The translations under genes were made by a program, and so were the position numbers. 64,000 nucleotides of DNA from Sphingomonas panacisoli (GTDB lineage Bacteria > Pseudomonadota > Alphaproteobacteria > Sphingomonadales > Sphingomonadaceae). Location of the stretch: the NCBI RefSeq assembly GCF_007859635.1, contig NZ_CP042306.1:1550001-1614000 (forward strand), given 5' to 3'. The notes below the pieces were generated by a model. The model was not told where the DNA came from. It did not search any database and saw only the letters and a list, made by a program, of their open reading frames with translations. Shown piece by piece: positions 55,053 through 62,817 of the stretch. Each line of letters opens with the position of its first letter. Position 1 is the first letter of the stretch.

Positions 55053-55344
55053 CGCGCGCGCGTATCCCCCCCATATAGGATATCTCTTTTTTCCGTCTTT
55101 TTTATACTTTTATCAGTTATATAAAAAAGTGCCCTAATGCCCCCAATCAGGGGCCATGTCGCTGCAATCGTTACACAAAATCGTGGGGCAGATTGCGGGG
55201 CAATCGAAGATCGCGGGGCACAAAATAAGCCCTGCCAAAATCGCACACTGCCCCAGAAGTGCCCCTCTGGACGCAAAGTGCCCCATAAAAGTGCCCCGGA
55301 CCTAAAATACTGTTTTACCACGATTTCCCTCCTTTTTCGGGGCA
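55053..55344. repeat. GGGGCA/TGCCCC repeat array, candidate phage origin or control region
   Basis: GGGGCA on the plus strand lies at 55053, 55185, 55197, 55215 and 55339, and TGCCCC at 55138, 55249, 55260, 55279 and 55292, with near matches at 55130 and 55150. The central copies form two clusters facing each other. Their intervals are 12 and 18 bases on the left and 11, 19 and 13 on the right. Apart from the outermost copies, the array is non-coding. It follows the primase-helicase gene. Confidence 0.6.
55098..55128. repeat. AT-only inverted repeat beside the repeat array
   Basis: Arms TTTTTTATA and TATAAAAAA around a 13-base centre, inside an AT-rich stretch (55076-55128) unusual for this GC-rich window. 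It could be a DNA-unwinding element of an origin, or a terminator for primase transcripts (T run on the minus strand). Confidence 0.5.
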
Positions 55345-57827
55345 TTTCCTTCCCAATGGCGGTTGACCTCTTCCCGTGCTGACGAAAAGGCGGGTTTCTT
55401 GTCGAAACCGGCGCCTTTGACGCGGCTCTCCCAGGCGAACAGGCCTTCTTCGTTGAGCCTGATCCCACCGAACAGGCGTTCACCGCTGAGCTTGAGGTCG
55501 GCGAGACCGGGGAAGCGTTCGCCGATCATGCGTGTCACCGAGTTGCTGGAGAACGGCTTGCCGTCGTCGCTTTCCATTTCCCACCAGCCGTTGAACGACG
55601 TGCTGAGGTCCTTGCGCGCGACCTTGGTATCGCGGCTGGGTTCGACGCACTGGCGTATCCACGACCCGATCGGATCGTTCGAATCCTGGAAGCTGCGGCC
55701 GGCATCGGACATCGCGGCGGGTGGATCGAACCGACCGCGCGCTTCGAGCCTCTGGCGCCCTGCTATGGCCCACCACAACACGCCGGTCAGCTCTTCGGCG
55801 ATGACCTTGGCCGCGAGGCTCTGGTAGCCGATCGGCTCCGGGGCATCCTCCGGCCTGACGACGGTCATGGGGAGGATCAGGGAGCGATTGTAGGTAGCGT
55901 CCGACTTGTCGTTGACGCGTGGCAGGTTGTTGGCGGTCAGCATCACCGGAAAGCCGAAGCTGACCTCGATGTTCTTGCCGCCTTTCATCTGGGCGCTCGT
56001 GGTTTCGCCGGTGACGACGACCTTGTAGGTCTCGGCGTCGAGATATTCCTTTGCGCCGATCGCGTCGTCGGCAATCCAGCCGCGCTTGCCGATCAGCGGT
56101 TCGAGGCCGAACCGGCCTTCCAGATCGCGCATCCTGGCATTGCAGATATGCTTGAGCCCCAGGATGCCTCGTGCGACTTGGCTAACCTGTGTCTTGCCCG
56201 AGCGGCTGGGGCCATGGACGAGCAGACCCTTGAGCAGCGGTCGGCTGCGGATCACGGCGACCGAGGCGCCGAACCATTCCTGCAACGTCGCGATGATCTC
56301 AGACGCCGCGCTCCGATCGGCAAAGGCGTCGTTCAGGAAGGCTTTCCACGTTGGACACGCCTGCGAGCCGTTGACCCGCGCCGCGACCTTGAACAACGCA
56401 TAGTGCTCGGGGCTGTGGGGCAAGACCTGGAGCGTCCTCAGGTCCAATGCCGCGTCTTCCGCGATCAACAGTCCGTGATCGTCGAAGGCGACCTCGTCGC
56501 GCCGCAATTCCGGGCGATCCATGATATAGGCCTTGGCGGCGTTCAGGATCGAGGTCGTCGGGTTGATCGACAGGCTCTGACACGCCTCCTGGATCATCGC
56601 GCGCAGGCGCTGCGCCAGCGGGTCATTCCAGGGCAGCCAGATGCCGCCTTCGTACACGTATGTCGTGCCGGCCGTGTGCATGATCGGGCCGTAGCGCTCG
56701 TTCCAAACAGCGATGACCGCCTTGCCGACCGTCACGATCTGCGTTTGCCGATCGTCGGGCTTCGGCTTGGGGGCGGGAACGACATCGGCGTCGTGCACGA
56801 GCTTTAACGCCGTATTGCCGATCATCGGCGCGGCACGCGGCGCAGCAGCTTGTTTGGGCCGCGCCTTGGCGAGATCGCGCCTGATGGCCGTTTCTTCCGC
56901 CGTCCAGTTCCAGCGCTGGTCGCTGGGAGCCGCGGCTTCTGTCGCGGCGAGGATGCGATCGACAATCTCGTCGTCGTCATAGCCGCGCGCGATCATCGAA
57001 TAGGCGACACGGATTTGCGTTTCATGGATTGAATTACGACCCGGCGCGCCGTGCGCCATGGCAGCGAGTTCGGCATCGATATCGATGGCGGGCTCGTAGC
57101 CAGCTTCCTTGGCGTAGCTCAGGAAAGGATCGTCCGCCCTTACCGGACGCGGCGCTTCGATCTGGCCGCGGAGCATGACGCGCTGTTCGGACAGCCATTC
57201 GATCAACGCATCCAGATCGTAAACGCGGCCGCTATCCTCGACGACTTCGCATAATGCCGGTTCGCCATCGTACAATGCGACTGTCTTGGCCTTGGAATTG
57301 AACGTCCCCGGCAGCCGCATGATACGCGCAATGTCGGCGCACTTCGGGTCACCGGCGAGAATGTGGACCAGAGCCTTGAGCGCCTGGACAACGACGGTTC
57401 GCGTGGCCGACGCTTCGCTGACATCTGTCTTGTCTTCCAGCAACCAGTAGGCGTGAAGCCCACCGCCAGAATTGACGATGATTGAGGGCGGCAGGGGCAG
57501 GAACTGGAGAACTTGGATTGCATGGTCGCCGGCAATACCTTGTGCCGCGCAGTCGATATCGACCCATAGCGCGGGGCATTCCATGGCGTTTGCGGCTGAC
57601 CCGTCGTCGCGTTCCTTGCCGCGCGTGCAGACACCGAAATAGGTGCCCCAGCCTGGCTTGTCGTTCGCGCGACAGAAGCCAAGGATGTCGTTTTCCTGAC
57701 GACTGAACACGGAGCGCGCACCACCCGTTCGCTCATTGGCGCACGCGCGCAGCTCGACGTTATGAAGCGTCTCGGTGAAGAACCGCTTCAAAAAGTCAGC
57801 AGCAGCAGTGTAGTCCTGATCGCGCAA
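55302..57827 (-). CDS. Primase-polymerase and superfamily 3 helicase fusion
   Basis: An 841-residue replication protein. The N-terminal primase-polymerase domain has the metal motif LWVDIDC (Asp90, Asp92) and SGGGLHAYWLLED (119-132). The C-terminal D5/SF3-type helicase has Walker A GPSRSGKT (539-546) and sensor TANNLP (631-636). It primes and unwinds phage DNA. Upstream is an 11-bp hairpin; downstream is the repeat array. Confidence 0.88.
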   Translation of the reverse strand: MRDQDYTAAADFLKRFFTETLHNVELRACANERTGGARSVFSRQENDILGFCRANDKPGWGTYFGVCTRGKERDDGSAANAMECPALWVDIDCAAQGIAGDHAIQVLQFLPLPPSIIVNSGGGLHAYWLLEDKTDVSEASATRTVVVQALKALVHILAGDPKCADIARIMRLPGTFNSKAKTVALYDGEPALCEVVEDSGRVYDLDALIEWLSEQRVMLRGQIEAPRPVRADDPFLSYAKEAGYEPAIDIDAELAAMAHGAPGRNSIHETQIRVAYSMIARGYDDDEIVDRILAATEAAAPSDQRWNWTAEETAIRRDLAKARPKQAAAPRAAPMIGNTALKLVHDADVVPAPKPKPDDRQTQIVTVGKAVIAVWNERYGPIMHTAGTTYVYEGGIWLPWNDPLAQRLRAMIQEACQSLSINPTTSILNAAKAYIMDRPELRRDEVAFDDHGLLIAEDAALDLRTLQVLPHSPEHYALFKVAARVNGSQACPTWKAFLNDAFADRSAASEIIATLQEWFGASVAVIRSRPLLKGLLVHGPSRSGKTQVSQVARGILGLKHICNARMRDLEGRFGLEPLIGKRGWIADDAIGAKEYLDAETYKVVVTGETTSAQMKGGKNIEVSFGFPVMLTANNLPRVNDKSDATYNRSLILPMTVVRPEDAPEPIGYQSLAAKVIAEELTGVLWWAIAGRQRLEARGRFDPPAAMSDAGRSFQDSNDPIGSWIRQCVEPSRDTKVARKDLSTSFNGWWEMESDDGKPFSSNSVTRMIGERFPGLADLKLSGERLFGGIRLNEEGLFAWESRVKGAGFDKKPAFSSAREEVNRHWEGNAPKKEGNRGKTVF

Positions 57828-57847
57828 GGCTGGTTTTCCAGTGTTGT

Positions 57848-57880
57848 GTCCCTGGCGCCGCTTCCAACAGCGCCAGGGAC
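57848..57880. terminator. Strong hairpin before the primase gene (terminator or attenuator-like)
   Basis: A perfect 11-bp stem GTCCCTGGCGC/GCGCCAGGGAC with an 11-base loop lies between the gene ending at 57891 and the primase start. There is no T run on either strand, so it may instead pause or process the message and lower helicase expression. Confidence 0.4.
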
Positions 57881-57890
57881 GGAGACTTGT

Positions 57891-58571
57891 TTAGAAGCGG
57901 GTCTTCGAGCCGGCGCTCGCCTTCGCGGCGGGTGCCGGCTCATCTTCGTCGCCACCATCGGCAGCGGGGATCGGAACAGAGCCATTCTCGACCCAGTCCG
58001 CGATCGTCAGGACAGGCACATAGGTCTTGCCGTATTCGGCGTGCTTGTAGCTGTCGCGACCGAGTTCGAGCACCGGGATCAAACCCTGCGCGCGCTCCGG
58101 CGCCCTGGCGAATGCCTTGCACAGATTGCCGATGCAGCCGATGCCGCCCTTGCTGGAAGCGCTGAACGTCATTTGTTCGCCGTCATCGGGATCGGCGAGC
58201 GGCAGCTCGTTGGTGAAGTTCCAGGGGTCTTTCGGCCGACCTTCCTTGTCGAGTTCCCAGGCGTCCTGGTCGTCGTAGCCGAGCTGGTCGCGCGTTTCGG
58301 GCTTGTAGCCCTGGGCGAGCAGACCGAGGCGACGCTCCACCGGCTTGCTGTCGGCCCAGCGAATCCAGCCGATGCTGAGTTCGTCCATGTTGGCGGCGAG
58401 GCGGCGACCGAGTGCGATCTCGTCGTCGTTCTGGCCGAGCAGCCATTCGCCCTTGGAGAACTTCAGGAAATTGCCGCCCTGCGCGGCCTCGGCGCCGTAT
58501 GCGGCATATGGATCATAGCCGCCGGGCGCCGCGAGCGCTGTGCCCTGGTTGATGGTGCTTACTTCGTTCAT
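57891..58571 (-). CDS. Conserved phage replication-module protein
   Basis: A 226-residue protein: FLKFSKGEWLLGQNDDEI, ANMDELSIGWIRWADSKPV, then DPWNFTNELPL. The C-terminus is acidic and Ala-rich. Proteins of this type recur next to primase or nuclease genes in alphaproteobacterial phages and may bind single-stranded DNA; that is inference. The N-terminal DPYAAYGAEAA recalls the starts of the two genes upstream. Confidence 0.65.
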   Translation of the reverse strand: MNEVSTINQGTALAAPGGYDPYAAYGAEAAQGGNFLKFSKGEWLLGQNDDEIALGRRLAANMDELSIGWIRWADSKPVERRLGLLAQGYKPETRDQLGYDDQDAWELDKEGRPKDPWNFTNELPLADPDDGEQMTFSASSKGGIGCIGNLCKAFARAPERAQGLIPVLELGRDSYKHAEYGKTYVPVLTIADWVENGSVPIPAADGGDEDEPAPAAKASAGSKTRF

Positions 58572-58593
58572 TGGTCCTTTTCCTTCTTTTGGG

Positions 58594-58938
58594 TCAGATC
58601 AGCAGGTCGCTGGTCTGTTGTTGGCGTGGCTCCCACCGCGGGAAATCCAGGCCGGCATCGACACGCGCGGTGGCGTGCTCGATCTCGCGTTCCAGCCCGA
58701 GGAAGTCGTTGCCGTCCCCGCGCCAGAGAAATTCCAATTCACTGTGGATTTGCAGAATGGTGCTGCGGTGTGCCTCAAGGCAGGCATCAAGCGCGGCCTT
58801 GGTAGTGACGGCCCGCAACTCGGCTACGACCAACGAATATCGATCGCGCGCTACGTCGCGGGTCTTCATGGCGCCCACGAGACGATCTGGCGCGCGAGAG
58901 GTGGCCTTGACGCCATATGCCGCGAATGGATCGGTCAC
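58594..58938 (-). CDS. Hypothetical protein with MTDxFAxYG start
   Basis: A 114-residue helical protein starting with GTG inside the previous stop (GTGA), N-terminus MTDPFAAYG. It ends FPRWEPRQQQTSDLLI. Not recognised. It shares its N-terminal motif with the gene just upstream. Confidence 0.6.
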   Translation of the reverse strand: MTDPFAAYGVKATSRAPDRLVGAMKTRDVARDRYSLVVAELRAVTTKAALDACLEAHRSTILQIHSELEFLWRGDGNDFLGLEREIEHATARVDAGLDFPRWEPRQQQTSDLLI

Positions 58939-59387
58939 AGGACACCGCCTTTTCGCAGCAGCTTCTGCGCTTCGAAAAACACTGTCGTGCGTCCGCCCAG
59001 TTCCGGCGGCAGCGGGTCGTCCAGCGGCCGCTCGCCCATCATCAGCTTGATCTTGTCTTCGCGACGACGGATGCGCTCCAGCGCGAAAGCGCGGACGTTC
59101 TGCGGTGCCGTCATCAGCCAGTCGCAAGCGCCGATAGCCGCCAGCAACTCATCACCATCGTCAGGCCCGACGCTCCGCAGGTAGCGCATCAGGTTCAGGA
59201 GACGCGGCTCTTCGGCTAGGATTTCAATCCGTAGCTTGCGGCGCATGGCTTTGTACGCCTTGAGCAGTCGGCCTTTCTCTTCCATTTTCAGGTCGAGCGC
59301 GCTCGGGTCCTTCTTGCGGCGGTTAGCCCTGGGGTCGGTGAAGATGGGAGCGGCGGCTTCGCCGTAGCTGGCAAATGCGTCGGTCAT
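58935..59387 (-). CDS. Hypothetical protein with MTDxFAxYG start
   Basis: A 150-residue helical, basic protein, N-terminus MTDAFASYG, with a C-terminal LLRKGGVL. ATGA overlap with the VRR-NUC gene. Not recognised. Confidence 0.6.
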   Translation of the reverse strand: MTDAFASYGEAAAPIFTDPRANRRKKDPSALDLKMEEKGRLLKAYKAMRRKLRIEILAEEPRLLNLMRYLRSVGPDDGDELLAAIGACDWLMTAPQNVRAFALERIRRREDKIKLMMGERPLDDPLPPELGGRTTVFFEAQKLLRKGGVL

Positions 59388-59779
59388 GCCAAGCCTTCCA
59401 AATCGATCGGAGCCCCGAGCCCAGCCAGCCAGCGAAGGCAGGTCGCGACCGACCGAAAGACGCCACAGGGATGATCGCCCTTGGTGAGGTAATTCAGCCA
59501 GACATGCTGTTGCTCAGATAAAGTACCCGTCCGGTTCTTGATCTCGGGGAACGCATAGCCACCCGACCACAAAACGATCGCGTCGGGGAAGCCGGACGCC
59601 AGCCCTTCCTGCTTAGCCTTGATGCTCGCCCACGCTGTGCGCTGCGCGCCATTGGGCACCGCGACAAACGCCACTGTTGGAGCGCGCGCCTTGAGCGCTT
59701 TGCGGATGCCGACCTGGATACTCAACTCGTCGCCAGCATCGGCGACCGAAGGCGGGTCGATGTGGAAGAGGGGGGTCAT
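59384..59779 (-). CDS. VRR-NUC-type nuclease
   Basis: A 131-residue single-domain nuclease: VPNGAQRT, KAKQEGLASGFPDAIVL (catalytic Asp), YAFPEIKNRTGTLSEQQ (Glu, Lys) and a final GVFRSV. This is the restriction-endonuclease fold seen in phage Holliday-junction resolvase-like proteins. It lies in the replication block, where branched DNA must be resolved. Confidence 0.8.
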   Translation of the reverse strand: MTPLFHIDPPSVADAGDELSIQVGIRKALKARAPTVAFVAVPNGAQRTAWASIKAKQEGLASGFPDAIVLWSGGYAFPEIKNRTGTLSEQQHVWLNYLTKGDHPCGVFRSVATCLRWLAGLGAPIDLEGLA

Positions 59780-59946
59780 AGCGATGCTGTCCGGGCAACG
59801 GCGATCCGCGCGATCGTCGAAGGAGCGTAGCCGTGACGCTTAGCGACCGCGGCGATACGCGGCGCCAGTGCTACGGCATCGTCGATCATCGCCTGCTTTT
59901 CCAAGGCACGCGCGATGCGGTCGGAGTGGACGCGCTCGGCCTTCAT
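59776..59946 (-). CDS. Small helical protein
   Basis: A 56-residue frame, helical, with KRHGYAPSTIARIAVART resembling a short helix-turn-helix. It is linked by ATGA overlaps on both sides. Function unknown. Confidence 0.6.
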   Translation of the reverse strand: MKAERVHSDRIARALEKQAMIDDAVALAPRIAAVAKRHGYAPSTIARIAVARTASL

Positions 59947-60116
59947 GCCCCCAGCTCCCGAGCCCGCCGCGCAACCAACGCCTCGATCCGCTCCAGCAGC
60001 AGGCGGCTGCCTTGCTCGGCGTCGTGACGCCGCGCGCGGTCGGATTCGAACGGATCGACCGCCGGTGCAAAGCGGCTGTTGGCGTGATGGGTGGCGTGGC
60101 CGGCAGCGCGGGTCAT
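59943..60116 (-). CDS. Small basic helical protein
   Basis: A 57-residue frame (RRHDAEQGSRLLLERIEALV) coupled by ATGA overlaps to the genes before and after it, which supports translation. His/Arg-rich N-terminus (GHATHHANSRF). Not recognised. Confidence 0.6.
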   Translation of the reverse strand: MTRAAGHATHHANSRFAPAVDPFESDRARRHDAEQGSRLLLERIEALVARRARELGA

Positions 60117-60607
60117 GCGACTTCTCGCAAGCGAGGCGCTCGAAGCTGTTCAATGCGATTGAGCCAGCTCGTCAGCGTACGATGCACACGGCGCAGCCGT
60201 GCCTCGTCCTTCTTAAGCAGTTCGTGATCGGTCGTGACAATGCCGCCAGGGCTCGCGGGGTCTTCGTCCTGCGCGGTCTCATTGGCGAGCGCGATCATGT
60301 CGCGGGTCAGCGGGTCGGTGCTGCAAAGAGCGTTCTCAGGGACATTCTTGACGCCGAACGCCTTGTCCAATTCGTCGTGGGCGCTGGCGTCGTATGCCAG
60401 AAGGTTCCAAATCTTGTCGGCAGTGGGCAGACTGATGCCGCTCTTCACGTTCTTTCGAAGGTGATCGATGCCGATACCGAGCCACAACGCGACCTTTGCA
60501 TCAGTGTGATCTTTGCAAAGGCGGCTCAGCGCCTGAAGCCACGTATTGCGGAAATCCTCTTCGGTACGAGGCTCCACTTTGGGCACAACATTACCGTCCT
60601 GAGCCAC
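60113..60607 (-). CDS. Phage regulatory protein in the CII-like position
   Basis: A 164-residue protein. The N-terminal half reads as a helix-turn-helix (DAKVALWLGIGIDHLRKNVKSG) with LPTADKIWNLLAYDAS after it. Placed after cro and before the replication genes, like lambda cII, it could be an activator; this is positional inference. GTG start directly after the preceding TAG, with AAAGGGG upstream. Confidence 0.6.
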   Translation of the reverse strand: MAQDGNVVPKVEPRTEEDFRNTWLQALSRLCKDHTDAKVALWLGIGIDHLRKNVKSGISLPTADKIWNLLAYDASAHDELDKAFGVKNVPENALCSTDPLTRDMIALANETAQDEDPASPGGIVTTDHELLKKDEARLRRVHRTLTSWLNRIEQLRAPRLREVA

Positions 60608-60781
60608 CTATTGCCCCTTTCCATGAATGAAGTTGTCCGCTCCGATCCCGAGTTGCTCGGCGTGCTCGTCGCGCAGATCGTCAGCACGATCGCCCGACCA
60701 CCGCAGGCCGATGAACAGCAGGAACAGGACGGTCAGGACGCCAGTGAGAATGCCACCAGCGAAGATTGCGGCGGTGGTCAT
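60608..60781 (-). CDS. Small membrane protein
   Basis: A 57-residue protein with one transmembrane helix (FAGGILTGVLTVLFLLFIGL) and a charged tail. The start is probably 60781. Function unknown; perhaps exclusion or membrane tethering. Confidence 0.5.
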   Translation of the reverse strand: MTTAAIFAGGILTGVLTVLFLLFIGLRWSGDRADDLRDEHAEQLGIGADNFIHGKGQ

Positions 60782-60951
60782 GCCAAGGCCCTCGCGGAAT
60801 GAATTGCGCCGTTGCCTACCTTGGGGGTACATACTCGCCGCGCGTCTGCACCACGCGACGCCGCCCCACCCCCTTGACGCTCGCGCGCAGGAAGGCCGTT
60901 GTTAGGACCGCCGGCGCGGTCGAACCCCAATGTCGGGACGGCTACCAACTG

Positions 60952-61314
60952 TCAGAGTCCGTTGAAGCGACTGATCTGGTCGTGAATGCGCCCGAGCGTG
61001 GCAGCGAGCGTTTCGGTGCTGGCTTCGAGCGACCCAATCGCGCTATCGGCGGCAAGGCGGTCGCGACCGGCAGCTTCCGGGTTTTCCGGACGGGTGCCGA
61101 TGATGCGATCAGCAGCGGCGCAGATGTTCTGCAACATAACCGCAGCGCGCTCGTTGAGGCCGGACATGTTGTCGGCCAGCGCAGCAAGGCGCGGCTTGGA
61201 GTTCAGCACAGATTGCTTCGACGCGGCACCGACGATGCTGCCACCGACTGCGTTCGAGGCGTAGCCTCGGTCCATTGCCAGACCAGCTTGCATAGCTGCG
61301 TATTCCGTATCCAT
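60952..61314 (-). CDS. Hypothetical early phage protein
   Basis: A 120-residue helical Ala-rich protein with AAAGGA 8 bases upstream of its ATG. Not recognised; the C-terminal TLAATLGRIHDQISRF suggests a coiled coil. Confidence 0.55.
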   Translation of the reverse strand: MDTEYAAMQAGLAMDRGYASNAVGGSIVGAASKQSVLNSKPRLAALADNMSGLNERAAVMLQNICAAADRIIGTRPENPEAAGRDRLAADSAIGSLEASTETLAATLGRIHDQISRFNGL

Positions 61315-61326
61315 GGTCAGTTCCTT

Positions 61327-61497
61327 TCAGTTGAGATTGTCGGGGATGAAGGGGACGCCGATCGCAGCAGCCACACACATACCCAGAACCATGAGTCCAA
61401 GGATGCGGAGCGCTTCAAAGGTTGCCCGCCAGCCGGTCGGAGAGGGGAAGGCCGGCTGACGGGTGCCGCGCACAAGGGAGGGGGCGCGGGGTTTCAT
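61327..61497 (-). CDS. Small membrane protein
   Basis: A 56-residue protein with one hydrophobic helix (LRILGLMVLGMCVAAAIGV). There is no good ribosome-binding site; its ATG overlaps the stop of the minus frame 61820-61494, which would couple it to that frame if that frame is real. Confidence 0.5.
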   Translation of the reverse strand: MKPRAPSLVRGTRQPAFPSPTGWRATFEALRILGLMVLGMCVAAAIGVPFIPDNLN

Positions 61498-61820
61498 GCG
61501 ATTGACTCGAAGGCGAGAAATGTGTTGCCTGAGATATGGAAACCGTCGGGCAGAAATTCCGTAATCAGAACGTGCGCCTTGACGGGGCAATCTTCCGCGA
61601 CTGCGTATTCGATAACGTTGTTTTCGATTACGACGGAGGTCAGGTCCCCGTTCTCGTCGGCAACACGATCACCAATTGCCAGTGGCGGTTCAACGAAGCT
61701 GCCGGACGCACCTTGCTCTTGCTGCAAGCTCTCAATCGGCAGTCCGGCGGCGCTGGCCTCATCGACGCGACTTTCCCGATCACCGTCGGCTGAGGCTGGC
61801 TTGTGATGACGGGCGGTCAT
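61494..61820 (-). CDS. Uncertain minus-strand frame antisense to 61536-61793
   Basis: A 108-residue frame with ATGA overlaps at both ends (cro-like gene and small membrane gene), which argues for translation. Against it, codon-position GC fits the opposite strand better, and the opposite frame looks like a known family. The content is not recognised. Confidence 0.3.
   Translation of the reverse strand: MTARHHKPASADGDRESRVDEASAAGLPIESLQQEQGASGSFVEPPLAIGDRVADENGDLTSVVIENNVIEYAVAEDCPVKAHVLITEFLPDGFHISGNTFLAFESIA
61536..61793 (+). CDS. Small protein of a conserved FxxCxF/NCxWxF family, opposite strand
   Basis: An 85-residue protein: LDGAIFRDCVFDNVVFDYDG, ITNCQWRFNEAAGRTLLLLQ and DATFPITVG. This resembles a widespread pentapeptide-like bacterial family of unknown role (F..C.F, C.W.F..AA..T). 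By my count GC at codon positions 1 and 3 is about 65 and 73 percent, the expected order for a real gene here. There is no good ribosome-binding site. Confidence 0.55.
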   Translation: METVGQKFRNQNVRLDGAIFRDCVFDNVVFDYDGGQVPVLVGNTITNCQWRFNEAAGRTLLLLQALNRQSGGAGLIDATFPITVG

Positions 61821-62026
61821 GCTGCGTGCGCCTGTGTTTCGGTGGGGGGCTCGCGCTCAGCGGCTTTGCGAGCGCGCAAGGCTTCCAGCGCGAGCACGGT
61901 GCGCTCGTCCACTGCCAGCGCCCCGCCTTCGAGCCGGGAGATGGTGGATTGGTTCAGGCCGAGCAGCCCCGCCAGCTCGTTCTGGGTGACGCCGAGTTCC
62001 CGGCGGATGGTGCGAACGTCCTGCAT
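61817..62026 (-). CDS. Cro-like HTH repressor, predicted leaderless
   Basis: A 69-residue XRE helix-turn-helix: RRELGVTQNELAGLLGLNQS, then TISRLEGGALAVDERTV. It is divergent from the CI gene. Its promoter -10 ends 6 bases before the ATG, so the message should begin at or next to the start codon with no ribosome-binding site. Cro role inferred from size and place. Confidence 0.75.
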   Translation of the reverse strand: MQDVRTIRRELGVTQNELAGLLGLNQSTISRLEGGALAVDERTVLALEALRARKAAEREPPTETQAHAA

Positions 62027-62032
62027 GGCGCG

Positions 62033-62061
62033 GATATATGCCTAAATGCATATAGCGTCAA
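62033..62061 (-). promoter_or_regulatory. Promoter of the cro-like gene
   Basis: -35 TTGACG (62061-62056), a 17-base spacer, and -10 TATATC (62038-62033) on the minus strand. The ATG at 62026 follows after 6 bases. The spacer contains the 18-base operator, so a bound repressor would block RNA polymerase. Confidence 0.65.
62036..62053. promoter_or_regulatory. CI/Cro operator in the cro promoter
   Basis: Minus-strand sequence ATATGCATTTAGGCATAT, an imperfect palindrome with ATATGC/GCATAT arms. Sixteen of 18 bases match the site at 62824. Confidence 0.6.
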
Positions 62062-62066
62062 ACGGA

Positions 62067-62084
62067 TTATGCGTTCAGGAATTG
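62067..62084. promoter_or_regulatory. Possible second operator before cI
   Basis: Plus-strand TTATGCGTTCAGGAATTG matches the downstream operator at 12 of 18 bases. It is centred 31 bases from the first site, about three helix turns, which would allow cooperative binding. Confidence 0.4.
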
Positions 62085-62117
62085 GTGCTGCCTCGCGCGC
62101 AAGGTTATGCGCCACGC

Positions 62118-62792
62118 ATGGCGAACGCGATTCTAGCAGAGAACGTGCGGCGGCTGCGCGTGCATCTTGGCCTGAAGCAGTCGGCGTTCGCGGATCGCAT
62201 CGAAACCGAGCAAGCGAACGTGTCCAAGTGGGAGGGCGGGAAATCCACGCCCGGCACCGCGCCGCTGGCGGCGATGGCCCATATCGCCGACGTGTCGCCA
62301 CACTCCTTTATGACGTCGCCGTGGGCGCCGCCAGGCGAAGCGTCGGATCAGCCGATCGCGCGCACGATCGATTCCGGCGAGACTGCGGCGGTAATGCGCA
62401 TGGACCTCCGCTACGCGCTCGGCCCCGGCACCAACGTGGACGAAGACTATATAGAAGGTGAGGCAGTCGAACTCGACATCAGCTTCCTCCGCCGCCTGAC
62501 CCCATCATCGCCGAGCATGCTGCGCATCGTGAGCGGGGTCGGCGATTCTATGGGCAATACGATCGGCGACCATGATGACCTGATCCTCGACCTCGGGCAG
62601 CGAGTTATGAATTTGCAGGATCGCATCTGGGCAATGTCGCTCTTTGGCGTCGGCGCAGTGAAGCGGCTGAAAGCGATCGGCAAGGATCGTGTCATGGTCA
62701 TCAGCGACAATCCTGATGTGCCCGATCAGGAAGTGGATGCCGCGGATTTATATATCGTCGGGCGCATCGTCGGATCGATCCGCCGCCACTAA
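62118..62792 (+). CDS. CI-like phage repressor with S24 peptidase domain
   Basis: A 224-residue protein: N-terminal helix-turn-helix (RRLRVHLGLKQSAFADRIET, QANVSKWEGG), C-terminal LexA/CI peptidase with catalytic Ser144 (GVGDSMG) and Lys182 (AVKRL). A clear Ala-Gly cleavage site is not seen. It keeps the prophage silent and probably responds to RecA. Start at 62118; earlier codons lie in operator DNA. Confidence 0.85.
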   Translation: MANAILAENVRRLRVHLGLKQSAFADRIETEQANVSKWEGGKSTPGTAPLAAMAHIADVSPHSFMTSPWAPPGEASDQPIARTIDSGETAAVMRMDLRYALGPGTNVDEDYIEGEAVELDISFLRRLTPSSPSMLRIVSGVGDSMGNTIGDHDDLILDLGQRVMNLQDRIWAMSLFGVGAVKRLKAIGKDRVMVISDNPDVPDQEVDAADLYIVGRIVGSIRRH

Positions 62793-62817
62793 AATATTCC
62801 GCTATGCATTTTCCTGC

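Noticed and set aside
54992..55483. Minus-strand frame across the repeat array
   Set aside because: Its Trp/Gly-rich content is a translation of the GGGGCAC repeats, and it overlaps the end of the primase gene and AT-rich non-coding DNA.
62107..62119. ATGCG/CGCAT palindrome at the cI start as a third operator
   Set aside because: It matches the operator consensus only in its first half and overlaps the start codon; evidence too weak.
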